A DNA stretch of 64,000 bases from Posidonia oceanica (lineage: Eukaryota; Streptophyta; Magnoliopsida; Alismatales; Posidoniaceae), in the NCBI GenBank assembly GCA_037176725.1, contig JAZBRS010000077.1, positions 6,386,001 through 6,450,000 of the forward strand, in the 5' to 3' direction. The translations under genes and the position numbers were made by a program. Position 1 is the stretch's first letter; each line of letters opens with the position of its first letter. The notes beneath the pieces are model-generated. The model had not been told where the DNA came from. It worked only from the letters and a program-made list of their open reading frames with translations, and made no database searches. Of this stretch, positions 9,709 through 20,215 are shown in pieces.

Positions 9709-11022
9709 TGCTGACCTAGAGCGTGTGAGAACTGGGCTGCGACGGGTATTCAAGCGATGCTTCCTAAGAGGAGCTATCGTCGCAAGTGCGGATAGCTCGG
9801 AAGGGGAATGGTCGCGAGCTAAGTCGCAAAAAAAAGGGGGTCAACGAAGGTCGATACTCGAGCTCTGGCAAAGGGAACTCGCTTACCGATCACGCTGACA
9901 CAACAGAAGGAAATTGGGGTTAGAAACTAGAGGATGAATGCAAATGAGTTAGTTAAGTGGCGTGAATGATATGCATGCTTTCTAGTATGCCCCCCTCACC
10001 TAACTAGTGTGTCCTAGCAAGGTTGTCTACTCCGGGTATCCCTGGATGTACGGGTCACCGACTCAGGTCAGAAAAAATAGGTCCCCTGCCTAACTCCTGG
10101 CCCAAAGCTCAGGTAATGACAGGGTGGTGCGTTGGTGGCCTCTACCCCGCCAAAGCGTGGGTGGTACCCTCTACTAACACCGACACGACCCCCGGACAAG
10201 GAGGGGACGGACCGACCAACTTATGCCACGCCCAAAGCAGTGGAACAAGAGGCCGGAATCGTCCTTCGCAGACTAGTAGGTGGACTCAGAGGAGAAGAAT
10301 GCATGCCCTATATGATGCTTATGCAAATGATTAAAGTTTTTTATCTTGCACATTTTATTAACCAAAGGGGGTGAAGGATTGTTTGTAGTCTCTAATTGCC
10401 CCTAGGAGTTCTTTTTACTTGCATTTTTTAGTTAACCATGGGGGAAGCAGACAAGTCTCTACTATCCTAAGCATGGCAAGTGCAAAAGGGAAGAAAATCA
10501 GTCAAAATGGCAAGCAACCATCATACAACACAACAAAAGGCATGTTCATGGCATGTGCGAGTGTTTGTGAACATGATGGTGAAAAAGAAGCATTCATCAA
10601 GTCAAAAGGCACGTAAGCATAGTATGTGCGTGTGTAGTGACATAGCAAGAGTGTAAAAGAAGCATTCAACATCCAAAAAGCATGTATTTTAGCCAAACAA
10701 AGTATGTAGACATGCAATGTGCAAGAATTAAAGCAATAATAAGCAAGTAAGGCAAAACAAGGTAAAAGTAAGCAGACTATAAAAGAAATATCAGCATAAG
10801 CAGGGCAATAAGTAAATAAACAAGCAAATAAGCGAAGCCAAGCAAGAGGAAGCGCAAACCGAGGCGAAAGAGGTGCAAAACCTAAGCAAAGTAGCCACGA
10901 AGCGACTTGCTAGGAGTTTGCACAGAAAGGCGAGCAAAACGGGCAAGAAAGGCACACAAGGCAGACAAAGCTGCAAAACAAGCGAGCGAAAGGCCAAAAG
11001 CGAAAGCCGGAGTCTAGTCTAA
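9709..11022 (-). other. 5' leader of element A
   Basis: Lies between PBS and gag ATG. No ORF that I can support. It is closely matched by the leader of C (53916-55227) and, more loosely, of B (43184-44336). That includes a GC-rich block near 10130-10260 (GGGTACCACC and ...GTCGTGTCGG on the element strand) and an AT-rich, CA-repeat-like block at 10400-10800. Such conservation in a noncoding leader would fit packaging or dimerisation signals, which is inference. Confidence 0.75.
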
Positions 11023-11040
11023 TCCCCAGCGGAGTCGCCA
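11023..11040 (-). promoter_or_regulatory. Primer-binding site of element A (tRNA-Arg type)
   Basis: On the element strand TGGCGACTCCGCTGGGGA, one base after the LTR end. It matches the complement of the 3' end of plant tRNA-Arg(ACG) (…CCCCAGTGGAGTCGCCA) except for one position that can still pair as G-U. The tRNA sequence is from general knowledge, not searched. Confidence 0.88.
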
Positions 11041-11639
11041 CTGTAGCGATCCCGATCGGAACCAGGCTCGCTATTTAGCGGCGATTGAGATCCGAGGAAG
11101 AGGCTCAACTCGAAAACACTTAAAATCGAGGAGAAAAAGGGAGAGATAAGACAAATCAGAGTCGCCACCACGTCTATTAACGGAAGACGAGGAAAACCGG
11201 GGTAATGCGTGAATTAACGCGCAAAACCGAGCAATAAATGCAAAGCAAAGCAATGCAAAGGGAAACAAATGCAAACAAATGCAAATGAGATGACTCTAGC
11301 CTAGGATAAAGGCGGTACGGTCATTGCGGGCCAAAAGACAGGGTAAGGACTCCTGTTACGTGCGGGGAAGGTGTTAGGCACCCCCGACACGCCCGAAAAT
11401 CGGTCTTTCTAGGCTTACGCTCGCATACGCAGAAAGATGCAGGATTGAATGCCTATGTGCCTATGAATGCCTAAATGAATGCTCGAGGAGTGCTCTAAGT
11501 GGGAAGAAACAATGCAAGGAAGTAAACGTGCTCTCTAAGTGCTCAGCTACGCTGTCCGTGTTCCGAACCAGGCGAAACCTGGCTCGTGAGAACTCCAGGC
11601 AGTAAGCATCACAGCCCTATATGCAAATGCAAGCGAGAA

Positions 11640-12010
11640 AACAAAACAGCGTGAAAACCATGCAATGGGGTCGACATGCAAGGGAAAACGGCGCAAAACA
11701 CGCAAAACGAGGCGAGAAACGAGAAAGGCACGCAAAACGATGCAAAGAAGCGAAATCGGCATGCGAAACAAGCGAGAAAGCGAGACAACACGCAAAACGA
11801 GACAAGAAAACAGGAAACTACTCAAAACAAGACGAGAAAACAGAAAGGTACGCAAAACGGAGCGAGAGCAAGAAACCGGCACATGAAACGAACGAGAAGG
11901 CAAGACAGTGCGCAAAACGAGACAAGAAAACAGATGGGTACGCAAAACGGAGCGAAAACGAGGGCGGGCACGCGAAACGGTGCCAAAACAGCGAAGCAAA
12001 AACCTCGAAA
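11640..12010. repeat. Degenerate tandem repeat around ACGCAAAACG in LTR of A
   Basis: The word ACGCAAAACG or a close variant recurs roughly every 30-40 bp. In A2 and C the units are clearer and include GGCAC-GCAAAACG-GTGCC, a 5-bp stem with an 8-base loop. Overlapping open frames on both strands here are by-products of the repeat. Confidence 0.75.
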
Positions 12011-12459
12011 AAAAAAAAAAAGCCATGCAAATGCAAGAATGCAGAAAGAGATTAGAAGGGGGGCAAAGGGGAGGCAAAACAACGTGTGTATAAGAACAAA
12101 CGCTGTTTAGGACCACTCAGAGTAGGTGTGAAGACCTACTGAGGGGAGAAGGGGCAAATGGAGGGATCACCACCTCTTTGCGACTATTTCCCACTAAACC
12201 GTTCCACGGTGTGTCTCGCATGCTGCCCAAAGCTCGCGATGCGATCGGATCGTGGAAAAAGGGGAAGAAAGTCACATAAAGTGGCAAATCCAGGGAGAAC
12301 GCAACACGAAACACACAGCGAAACGCGAAACGAGGATTTGAGTAGACAAGTAGAAAGGGGAAGTCCTATTCTACATGCTCAAAGAGACAGAAAGCGAAAA
12401 CGAGGAAAACTGTGCAAATGCCATGCAAATGAATGCAATGCAAAGGTTCAGGAGGACAT

Positions 12460-12461
12460 AC
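12460..12461 (-). promoter_or_regulatory. Candidate splice donor in LTR of A (inner)
   Basis: Element strand TTTCCAG|GTATGTCC, close to the plant 5' splice consensus. The same site is present in C (52485) and, with one change, in A2 (20672-20673). Function is inferred. Confidence 0.4.
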
Positions 12462-14191
12462 CTGGAAATCCGGGAGCCTGATCTGAAATCTGTCTGGTCC
12501 GTACTGAAGAGCGCTTCGCCGCGGTCGCCTGGGCAGCTTACTCGAGAAGATCCAACGGCCGGATTAGAAGATGTCGCAGCTCCAAGGCAGAAGGGCCAGA
12601 ACAGGGGAGAAGAACAGATCTAGGTGTTTAGGAGGTCCTAGGGATGTGCAAAAGGGGCCTCCCAAGTGAAAGGGAGCTAGAAGTGCTAAGTGTGTGCAAG
12701 AAGATGCTAAAATGCAAGACTAAATGAGTGCAGGATGCATGCGAAAGCAAGAAAAGCAAAGAGAAGTAATTTGGGAAAAACCAGGAGTTCAGAAAGCATT
12801 TTGAAAAAGAAGAGGGGCTAAAAGTGCAAATTTCCCAGAAAACAAGGTTCCACAGGAGAAGACTTTGAAAACAGGGGAAGACAAGGGTCTATTTGGCAAA
12901 AAAAACTAGGCTCAGAAAGGTGTTTTGAAAAGAAGGTATGTTTTGGAAGAGATTTTGAAACAAAAAAGGGGGCAGAGTGCAATTCTGAAAAAATCTAGGG
13001 TCTAAAATGCAAATTTTCCAGAAAACAAGGTCCTGGGGAGTCTGGGGGTACTAGTGGAAGGTCTGTATGAAATTTGGTAGGCATAGGGGCTAAAATGCAA
13101 CCTAGGGGCAAAATGGTCTTTTCACACGATTTTTTAAAACATGCAGGGACCTAGGTGTGATTTTCAAATCATGCAGGGGCTGAAAATGCAATTTAGTATG
13201 GAAAATATGCTCTGGAAATTAAATGACAGGACCACAGTGCAATTTCTGGAAAACATGGGGTTAAAAATGCAATGCAGTAAGTTAAAATGCATGCAGCACA
13301 GTTATTGTCCATTTAAAATGGACCTAACTGTAAATATGCAAAAGCAGAGGGGCAAATGTGCAATACAACAAACAAAAATTAAAAATAAAACCTAAGTTCT
13401 ACAGTGCAGAGGATCAGGTTGCAAATACTGAGAACTGAAGGGGCCCAAAATGCAATATTATATGGCAAACTATATGCATTAAATCTAATTAAACTACTGC
13501 AGGACTTAAGTGTAAAAATCAAGAACTGAAGGGCTAAAGCGTAAAAAACTGTAACTAGAAAGCACAGTAAATGGATCAGCACGCAAATAAGGAAAAACAT
13601 AAATATTTCATGCAATTTAATATGGTTTCAGTTCAGAAATCAGCAGATTAAATTAAACAAAGGACTGGAATGCAGAATGATAAAAACTCAGACCAGAAAT
13701 GCAATATTTGCAAGAAAACTTAGATATCAGAAAAATAAGTGAACAGTGCCATGGCCGTCGGCCATGGACGCTGTAGTAGCAAGCTGCCAGCGTCCATGAA
13801 CGCCGGCACGGGGGTGTTGGAGCGGCGCAGACCGGTGGGGAGGCGCCTCCAGGTCCTGACGGAGGTCGGACGACGCTCGGCGGAGGACGACGCAGCCTGG
13901 AGCGCGCTGGAGCAGTCGCCGGAGCTCTGCAGAGCCTCAGGAGGTTCGTCCGGCCGATCAACGCAGCGATGCTGCGTTATGAGGGCTGGGGAACGCTCCT
14001 GGGACTCGTGCGGAGCTGAGACGATCGCGGGAGCTGCGTTCCGCTGCCCGGAGCGACGAAGCGACCGAAGAACTGCGCCGGAGAAGACGACCGGAGCGGC
14101 GAGCAGAGACAGGGCAAGAGGGCCGGAAACCTAATTCTAAAAGGCTGAGAAGCAACGCAGGATGAAAAGGAGACTAAGGGAGCAAGAAAAT

Positions 14192-14193
14192 AC
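14192..14193 (-). promoter_or_regulatory. Candidate splice donor in LTR of A (outer)
   Basis: Element strand GGAAACAG|GTATTTTC. At the aligned place A2 has CCAG|GTAAAAG (22398-22399) and C has AAAG|GTAACC (50941). The flanks differ but GT is kept. Confidence 0.35.
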
Positions 14194-15140
14194 CTGTTTC
14201 CGTGGCTGGGATGTCCTCCCGACGCAGGTGGCTTCAGAGGTCGCCGGTGGAGCTCGTCCGGTCGCTGTGGAGGCTATCTACTGCTCGCGAGGACTGGGAT
14301 CGACTCAGAGTGACCCTCCGGAGCTTCCTGGATGGTTGGACAGCTGCTGCGAAGACCGGCGGAAGATCTGGCTGGTCGTGGGTTCACAGAGGCAGCCGGA
14401 GGTCGGGGGGACTGTTCGCTGCACGCCGGACTGGATGGGACCCTCCGGGTGGTTGCTGGAGGGCTGAGGAGTGTAGCTGGATGCTCGGAGAAGGTTTCTG
14501 GTACGAGTGGAGGGGAATTTGAGGTCTGGGTTGATTTCTGACAGAAATAAGGTTAAGTGTTTGAAGTGGAGTTTAAGGTCTGTGGTGGATGATTTGGTTT
14601 GCTGTTGGAGGCTCTGGAAAGGTGGATGTCCAGTGAATCTCTGGAAGAAATTTGGGAGAAGGCGGTGAGCTGGAGTAGTGGGAATTGGGGAATGGGTTCA
14701 GGTCGGTGGCGGTTGGCTTTCAGAGGGATTAGGTAGTGATTTAGGTGGGGGAATGGCTGGGAAATGCTGGAGGAAGAAGGCCAGGTGTTGGGTGAGATTG
14801 GGGAAGTAACAGGGAGGAGGATGAAGGCCAGGAAGGGTGTTGGTTAGCTGGGAATGGAAGAAGGGCGTTTGCTGAACTTTTCAGAGAAGAAAAGGGGAGA
14901 ATTGGGTGTGGGGATCGGTCTGAAGTGGAGGCTTCTCTCCGAGATGCAAGGGTGGCTCTCAAACACTCTCCTCTACTCTCTCTTCACTCTGGAATTGGAT
15001 GAAATGCCCAGGAGAAGGGAGGCTGCACTGGTGGAAGGAAAGTCCGGACTCTGGTCTGATCCTACTCTCGCACTGGTTCGCTCTCTCCTTAGTTCTCTCT
15101 GATTGCCTCCCTCTGCTCTCCCGGATTGAAGGAGGAACGG

Positions 15141-15150
15141 GCTAAAAAAA
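15141..15150 (-). promoter_or_regulatory. Position of the TATA-like candidate in LTR of A (degenerate)
   Basis: Element strand TTTTTTTAGC. It aligns with ATATAAGCTT in A2 (23361-23370) and ATAAAAAGCC in C (49961-49970), each followed by a pyrimidine-rich stretch. A looks least like a TATA box. Promoter use is not shown. Confidence 0.25.
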
Positions 15151-17072
15151 GAGGAGGAGGAGACTGCTAGGCGCGAGCCAGTGGTTTGAATTCCACCGGC
15201 GTCACTGCAGCTGAAGGGACCAGCAGCCGGCGAGATGACAGGCACTTGATGCCTCCCAGAATCGGTGCTGAGATAGAAGAGAGGCGGCGAGTTCTGTAGA
15301 CGATAAGATCGAGGCTCGAATTTGAACAAAGGAGGGAATGCTGTAGTCGCGAGCTCGCGGGAAGAAAAATCGGTGGAGAGAAACACAGAGGAGGAGAGGA
15401 AGAAGAAGGAGGAGAGGGAAGCGGGCCGGACTGCTGCGGGCCGAGAAAAAGAAAGAAGAAAAAAAAAAAAAAAAAAAAAAAAAAGGCCGGATTGAGCCCA
15501 GTAAGGAAAGAAAGAAAGAAAGAAAGAAGGAAGAAAGAAAGAGAGGGTAGAATGGGGAAATAAAATAGGTGAAAATAAACTAAAAATAAATAAAAATATT
15601 AGAAGAGTTTTGCTGTAGATTAGGATTTTAATTAAGATTTTTAATGGTCATTTTGAGTTGATTAGTGTGTTTTGGGCTTGATTAGGGTTTTAGGATTTTG
15701 GTTTTGTTTTTAATTGGTTTTCACTTGATTAAATGTTTGTTAATCCCTTTTTAAATTATTTTAAAAATTTTATTTCTTTTGTTGGACACTTAGGATATTA
15801 ATTAGGATTTTTTAGGATTTATTTTCCTATTAATCAGGGTTGGTTTTATGTTTTCAAGTTGTAGTCTTCTTAGGGTTTTTCCTTCTTAAATCTTTTAAGT
15901 TATGTTTGGATTTTTATTTATTGGTTTTTTCTTGAAGTTTTTAGTTGGATTTTTTTCTGGTTTAATAGGGTGTTTTTGAGCTTTTCAGATGTGTTTTCTT
16001 TTCTCTCTTTTTTTTTTTATTAAGTTTTTACTTGTTTTTCTTATGTTCGTTAGGTTAAGTCTTTTGCCTTTCTTAATTACTTGTTCTAGTATTTGATTTT
16101 TTAATTCTTCTTTTTGGGTTTGTTTTTTAATTCCTCTGATGGGTTTTTACCTTTGGTGGGTTTTGATTTTATTTTAGCTTTTTCCTTGATTTTCCAGTGT
16201 TTTCTTTTGATTTGTTTTGCATTTTTTAGTTTGCATGTTTGGTTTTCTTTTTAGCTTGATTTAGTTAAGTTCAAGTTGTTAATTGCTTGTTTGATATTTT
16301 TTTTAATTGTTTTTCTTAGTGTACTGATTTGCTTGTTTTATGTTTTGAGATTTTACAGATTTTTATGGGTTTTTGTGGATTTTTGCGAAAGGGAGAAAAG
16401 GGGAAGAGAAGGAGGGAAGAAATGGAATAAAAAGGGGAATAAAAGGGGAAAGGATAGATTGGAGGAAAACGATTTTTAAAAATTCAGAAAAAGTGTTAAA
16501 AATAAAGTAAAAATCAGGAGAGGATAGAGGAGGGGTAGAAGCACAGAGGGGGCCCACAGCCAGACCCAAAAAAGGATGAGAAAGGGGGAAAAAGGGAGAT
16601 GATAATCAGGAGAGAGAGAGGAGAGAGAAAATGATAATCCCGGAGAGAGAAAAGGATAATTTGAGTGAAAGAGGGTCTCAATGGTCTTGGAATGGAGTGA
16701 AAATTGGTGGGAGGGTAGTCTAGGTTTTGAAGTCTTGGGTCTGAAATTTTGGTTTGATTCTAAAGAGGTTTTGGAGGGGTTTCAAGGTGTAGAAAAAGGG
16801 TAGTTTCACCTAAGTTTTCTAGGGTTTTTGGGAATGGGTCAGGCTTGGAAAATCCTAGGTTTTTGGGTAGGTTTGTTGAGTGGATAGTGGTGGGTTTTCC
16901 TATGAATTTTGGTTAGGTTTTGAGGTTGGGAAGGGGGGTAAAGGTTTAGGCCAAAATGGGCTGATTTTGAAGGGTAGAGAGGAGGATTAGGGTTAGGGTT
17001 TGGTTGGGGTTTGATCCAGCAATCAACCAGAGGGCTCCAAGGGTCTAGGCCTGCCAAGATGGGGTGTCAACA

Positions 17073-17077
17073 GCGTC
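17073..17077. repeat. Presumed target-site duplication of element A (one side only)
   Basis: GCGTC directly abuts the LTR end. The matching copy would lie beyond the left window edge, so it is unconfirmed. It falls in the arm GCGTCCAAC of a hairpin module of D. Confidence 0.4.
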
Positions 17078-17625
17078 CAACACCCTGCCTTCCTTTGCCC
17101 ATGATCTAATGCTTTTCTTGCCTTACTACTGCTTGCTATTTTATAAATCCATGCTGTATGTCTTCCTTGCATGTTCTCTGATACTATGTCATGCCTATCT
17201 GCTTGTCCCATGCTTGCTTGAGTCTTTTTGCATGCTCTAAGTTCATCCTGCTTCCTGCCTGCGTTGGATGCCTGGGTGAGCCGCGTCCAACGTTGGACGC
17301 TAGTTCACCTAGCGTCCAACACCTCTGTTTGCTTTGCTTTGCTGCCATGCCTACACCTTGCTTTTCTTTTGATATTTGCTTATGATCCATGCTTGCTTAG
17401 AGATGCCTGGCCCCTATGGCAACCATGCTTAGGTTTGCTAGGATCTCTTTAAGTTGCTTGCTCCTTTTTGCAAAGTTTTAATCTTATCTTCCCATGCATG
17501 TTCTTCCTTTCTTGCTTTCCTTGACTTAAATGCTTGCTGTGGATGATTATTATTGCTTTGGCATGTCTCTATTATGTCTGCATGCATATAGGTGGGGTCA
17601 GAGCTGAGCTCCCCCTTTAGTACAG

Positions 17626-17627
17626 GT
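17626..17627 (+). promoter_or_regulatory. Candidate splice donor in D
   Basis: TTTAGTACAG|GTAGGT. The B 5' LTR has TTTAGAACAG|GTGAGT at the aligned place (46103-46104, minus strand). Just upstream, ATATAG|GTGGGG resembles an acceptor, which would leave an exon of about 35 bp. Inference only. Confidence 0.35.
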
Positions 17628-17973
17628 AGGTCTGCATGCTTTGGTCGTTGGACGCCAGAGCCTTCAACGTCCAACGTTGGACACTGCTGGTTCCAGCATC
17701 TAACATCTAGGCTCCTCATCTTGTTGTTTAAAGCTTGCATGTTGCCTTGATCTTGCTTGTTTGCATATCTCCTGTGTTTCCATGCATGCTTAACTTCTGT
17801 AACAACTGTTCTTTAACTTCTTTGGATTATTTTGCTATTTTATGCATGTTTCTTTGTGTGTTGTGCCTCCCAGGGCGTTGTACGCTGCTGGTGCTGGCGT
17901 CCAACATTGGACGCTGACCTAGCTCGCGTCCAACACCCTAGTTGTGTCTCTGACCTGGCACAAGCTGCTACTG

Positions 17974-17975
17974 GT
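17974..17975 (+). promoter_or_regulatory. Candidate splice donor in D (strong match)
   Basis: GCTACTG|GTAAGTTTT. The aligned sites in the B LTRs read CACAG|GTAAGGTTTG (26774-26775 and 45760-45761, minus strand). A pyrimidine-rich CTCCCAG acceptor-like site lies upstream near 17873, so a hairpin module would fall in the putative exon. Confidence 0.4.
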
Positions 17976-18834
17976 AAGTTTTGGTTTTCTTTTGTGGTCC
18001 CATGCTTGGATGTTTGCCCTATGCTCATCTCCAGAAGCCCAAATGCATGATCCCTATTTTTATTTGCCTTTTGTATGCTTCTTTCTCTCTCTGTCTTCTG
18101 GCCTGTGTTAGACGTCTGTCTCTCTGGCATCTAACGTTGGACGCCCAGCCTATAGGCGTCCAACAACCTACTTGCTTTGATCTTGGATTCTGGCTTGCTC
18201 CTTGCTCTGATTCCTCTTCTAATCTTCTGTTAGGTTAGTCTTGCATGTCATGCACCCATCTAGTTGCATTCATGCATCTGTATTGCATCCATGTAGCTAG
18301 AGTGCACTGTTTTCCAAAATCTGCATGCTGTCTGCCTCCAACAAGTGTTGGACGCCAGCAATGCTAGCGTCCAACGTTGGACGCTGATGTTGCCAGCGTC
18401 CAATGCTTGTAGATGGCTGATAGTCATTTTAAAATGCTGATTTTGCTTCACTCGTTTTCCGCGTTTTATTGCTTCTTTGGCTTGCTGCAACCCCTATGCA
18501 TGTTGCCCAACCCTTTGTTTTGGTTTTGCACCCCACTTTGCCTTGTTTTCCGCATTTCGCACCGTTTTCTGCACCTACTTTGCTTTACCACTTGCATGTC
18601 GTTTGCATTGCTTGGTTTCCTTGTAGTTTTGCTTTATCGCTTGCATCTGCATTAGGGCTATGATGCTTACTGCCTAGGAGTTCTCATGAACCAAGGTCCG
18701 CCCTGTTCGGAACACTAGCAGCGTGGCTGAGCACATAGATAGCACATTTATTTCCAATGCATAGCAGGTAGGCATTCATGGCATTTAGGCATTAGGCTAG
18801 CAATTCCCTGCATTAGCGCGAGATTGCCTAAGAA

Positions 18835-18905
18835 AGACCGACTCTCGGACGTATCGGGGGTGCCTAACACCTTCCCCGTGCGTAACAAGAGTCCTTGCCC
18901 TTTCT
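18835..18905 (+). other. Conserved hairpin block in D
   Basis: Contains CCGA-CTC-TCGG followed by GGTG-CCTAA-CACC flanked by GGG and TTCCCC, then CGTAACAAGAGTCCTT. The same block occurs in both LTR families (11358-11410, 19640-19690, 25745-25795, 44715-44765, 53525-53595). Confidence 0.7.
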
Positions 18906-19202
18906 CTTGGCTCGCATCGACCTTTTCCTTTATCCTAGGCATGAGTCATAGCATAGCATGGCATAGCATAGTCTAGCTTAGCATTGCATCCTTTTGCCCC
19001 TCCTTGCATCCGGTTTTACATGTCTTTTCATGTATTACCCCTGATTTTCTTTGTCTTCCAATTCAATAGATCCGGTGGCGACTCCGATTTTGTCTTATCA
19101 TTCCTTTTCTTTTTTGCCAACGTTTCCGAGTCGAGTTTCTTCCCTCAGATCTAGCCGCATATAGTGAGCCTATTTTGATCGGTGCACGCAAGCTTTGGGA
19201 AC

Positions 19203-19322
19203 TGTAGACACCCCAAATCTGGAAGTCGGGTGTCGGTGGTTTGCTTCCAGAAGCGTACGGACGAGGCGGCTCCAATATTTTCTTGAAACCCCAAGCCTAG
19301 ACCCAAACTAGCCCAGACCAGC
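19203..19322 (+). mobile_element. E, piece 1: start of an LTR of an unidentified element
   Basis: Begins TGTAGACACCCC, the terminal type shared by Tat/Ogre LTRs here, but the sequence after it differs from both A and B families. It interrupts D, and GGAAC (19198-19202) just before it is the likely target-site copy. It ends at the insertion of solo LTR A2. Confidence 0.6.
19318..19322. repeat. Target-site duplication CCAGC, left copy
   Basis: Identical to 25268-25272 on the other side of solo LTR A2. Confidence 0.9.
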
Positions 19323-19969
19323 TGTAGCGATCCCGATCGGAATCAAGCTCGCTATTTAGCGACGATTGGATCCGAGGAAGAGGCTCGACTCGAAAACGCT
19401 TAAAATCGAGGAGAAAAGAGAAAGATAAGACAAATCAGAGTCGCCACCATGTCTATTAACGGGAGACAAGGAAAACCGGGGGAAATGCGTGAATTAACAC
19501 GCAAAACCAAGCAAGAAATGCAAAGCAAAGCAATGCAAAGGAAACAAATGCAAATACATGCAAATGAGATGACTCTAGCCTAGGGTAAGGGCAGTACGGT
19601 CATTGCGGGCCAAAAGACAGGGCAAGGACTCCTGTTACGTGCGGGGAAGGTGTTAGGCGCACCCCCGACACGCCCGAGAATCGGTCTTTCTAGGCTTACG
19701 CTCGCATACGCAGGGAAACGCAGGATTGAATGCCTATGTGCCTATGAATGCCTAAATGAATGCTCAAGGTGTGCTCTAAGTGGAGAAATGCAGGGCAAGG
19801 AAGTAAACGTGCTATCTAAGTGCTCAGCTACGCTGTCTGTGTTCCGAACCGGGCGAAACCTGGCTCGTGAGAACTCCATGTAGTAAGCATCACAGCCCTA
19901 TATGCAAATGCAGGCGGAAAAGCAAAACAATGGCAAAACCATGCAATGCAATCGACATGCAAGAGAAAA

Positions 19970-20215
19970 CGGCGTAAAACACGCAAAACGAGGCGAAAAA
20001 ACAAGAAAGCGCGCAAAACGATGCAAAAGAACGAAATCGGTGCACAAAACGGGCGAGAAAGCAAGGCGGCACGCAAATCAGTGCAAAAGGTGATGACGGG
20101 CACGCAAAACTGTGCCAAAAATAAGGCGAGCGCGCAAAACGGCGCGAAGGATAAAGCAGGCACGCAAAATGGTGCCAAGGCGAGAGCGGGCACGCAAAAC
20201 GGTGCCAAAAGCAGC
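19970..20215. repeat. Tandem hairpin repeat GGCAC-GCAAAACG-GTGCC in A2
   Basis: Units built on CACGCAAAACGGTGCC recur about every 30-40 bp. Several keep both stem arms (near 20099, 20129, 20159 and 20189), with variants such as GCGC...GCGC that keep the pairing. Confidence 0.8.

Larger units (their letters stand above)
1..17072 (-). mobile_element. Element A: Ty3/gypsy Tat/Ogre-type LTR retrotransposon, 3' end outside window
   Basis: Read on the minus strand it shows a 5' LTR (17072 to 11042), a tRNA-Arg-type PBS, a 1.3-kb leader, one long gag-pol frame (9708 to 895) and a 3' noncoding region that leaves the window at base 1. The 3' LTR is therefore not seen. At least 17 kb is present. LTR ends follow the TG...CA rule (TGTTGACACC... 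and ...GCTACA). The family is the same as solo LTR A2 and element C. It is inserted in the B-type LTR D, inside one of that LTR's hairpin modules. The Tat/Ogre placement rests on the dual RNase H and gag type; there is no separate ORF before gag and no intron is needed between protease and RT, so it is not a canonical Ogre. Confidence 0.93.
11042..17072 (-). repeat. 5' LTR of element A, 6031 bp
   Basis: Bounded by TGTTGACACC (17072 side) and GCTACA (11042 side), the same ends as A2 and C. Contents in element sense: AT-rich half (17072-15500), GC-rich middle with a TATA-like candidate, splice-donor-like sites at 14192-14193 and 12460-12461, a GCAAAACG repeat tract (11640-12010), a hairpin block around 11358-11410, and a PBS-like TGGCGACTC at 11159-11167. 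Pure A runs occur at about 15459-15484, with a GAAA microsatellite beside them. Open frames inside it are short and not conserved among A, A2 and C, so I call none. Confidence 0.92.
17263..18404. repeat. Double-hairpin modules in D
   Basis: Five complete modules at 17263-17320, 17647-17704, 17876-17936, 18107-18164 and 18347-18404, plus an arm at 17073-17081 cut by element A. Each is about 58 bp: GTTGGACGC, a short spacer, GCGTCCAACGTTGGACGC (a perfect 18-bp palindrome), a spacer, GCGTCCAAC. Start-to-start distances are 384, 229, 231 and 240 bp. Some arms carry substitutions. Confidence 0.9.
17073..19202 (+). mobile_element. D: old B-family LTR fragment, plus strand, interrupted at both ends
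   Basis: Aligns in the opposite orientation with the B LTRs. Shared landmarks are the hairpin modules at the same spacing, the segment around CCATGCTTGCTTAGAGA, the GGTGCCTAACACC block (18859-18871), TGGCGACTCCG at 19076-19086, and the end segment GATCGGTGCACGCAAGCTTTGG. It is clearly more diverged from both B LTRs than they are from each other. The missing first part of the LTR would lie left of element A; the last about 25 bp are interrupted by E. No coding frame supported. Confidence 0.85.

Noticed and set aside
11023..11040. A tRNA gene at the PBS
   Set aside because: Only the last 18 bases of a tRNA-Arg complement are present; no cloverleaf around it.
11547..12116. Open frames up to 189 codons on both strands in the LTR of A (also 19828-20298 and 52769-53470)
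   Set aside because: Cys/Arg/Phe-rich frames created by the GCAAAACG repeat; mutually overlapping and not the same protein in A, A2 and C.
16985..17005. Telomere-like TTAGGG / TTTAGGG words near the LTR end of A (and the reverse near 48120 in C)
   Set aside because: Only two or three imperfect units, present at the same place in each LTR of the family; not an interstitial telomere array.
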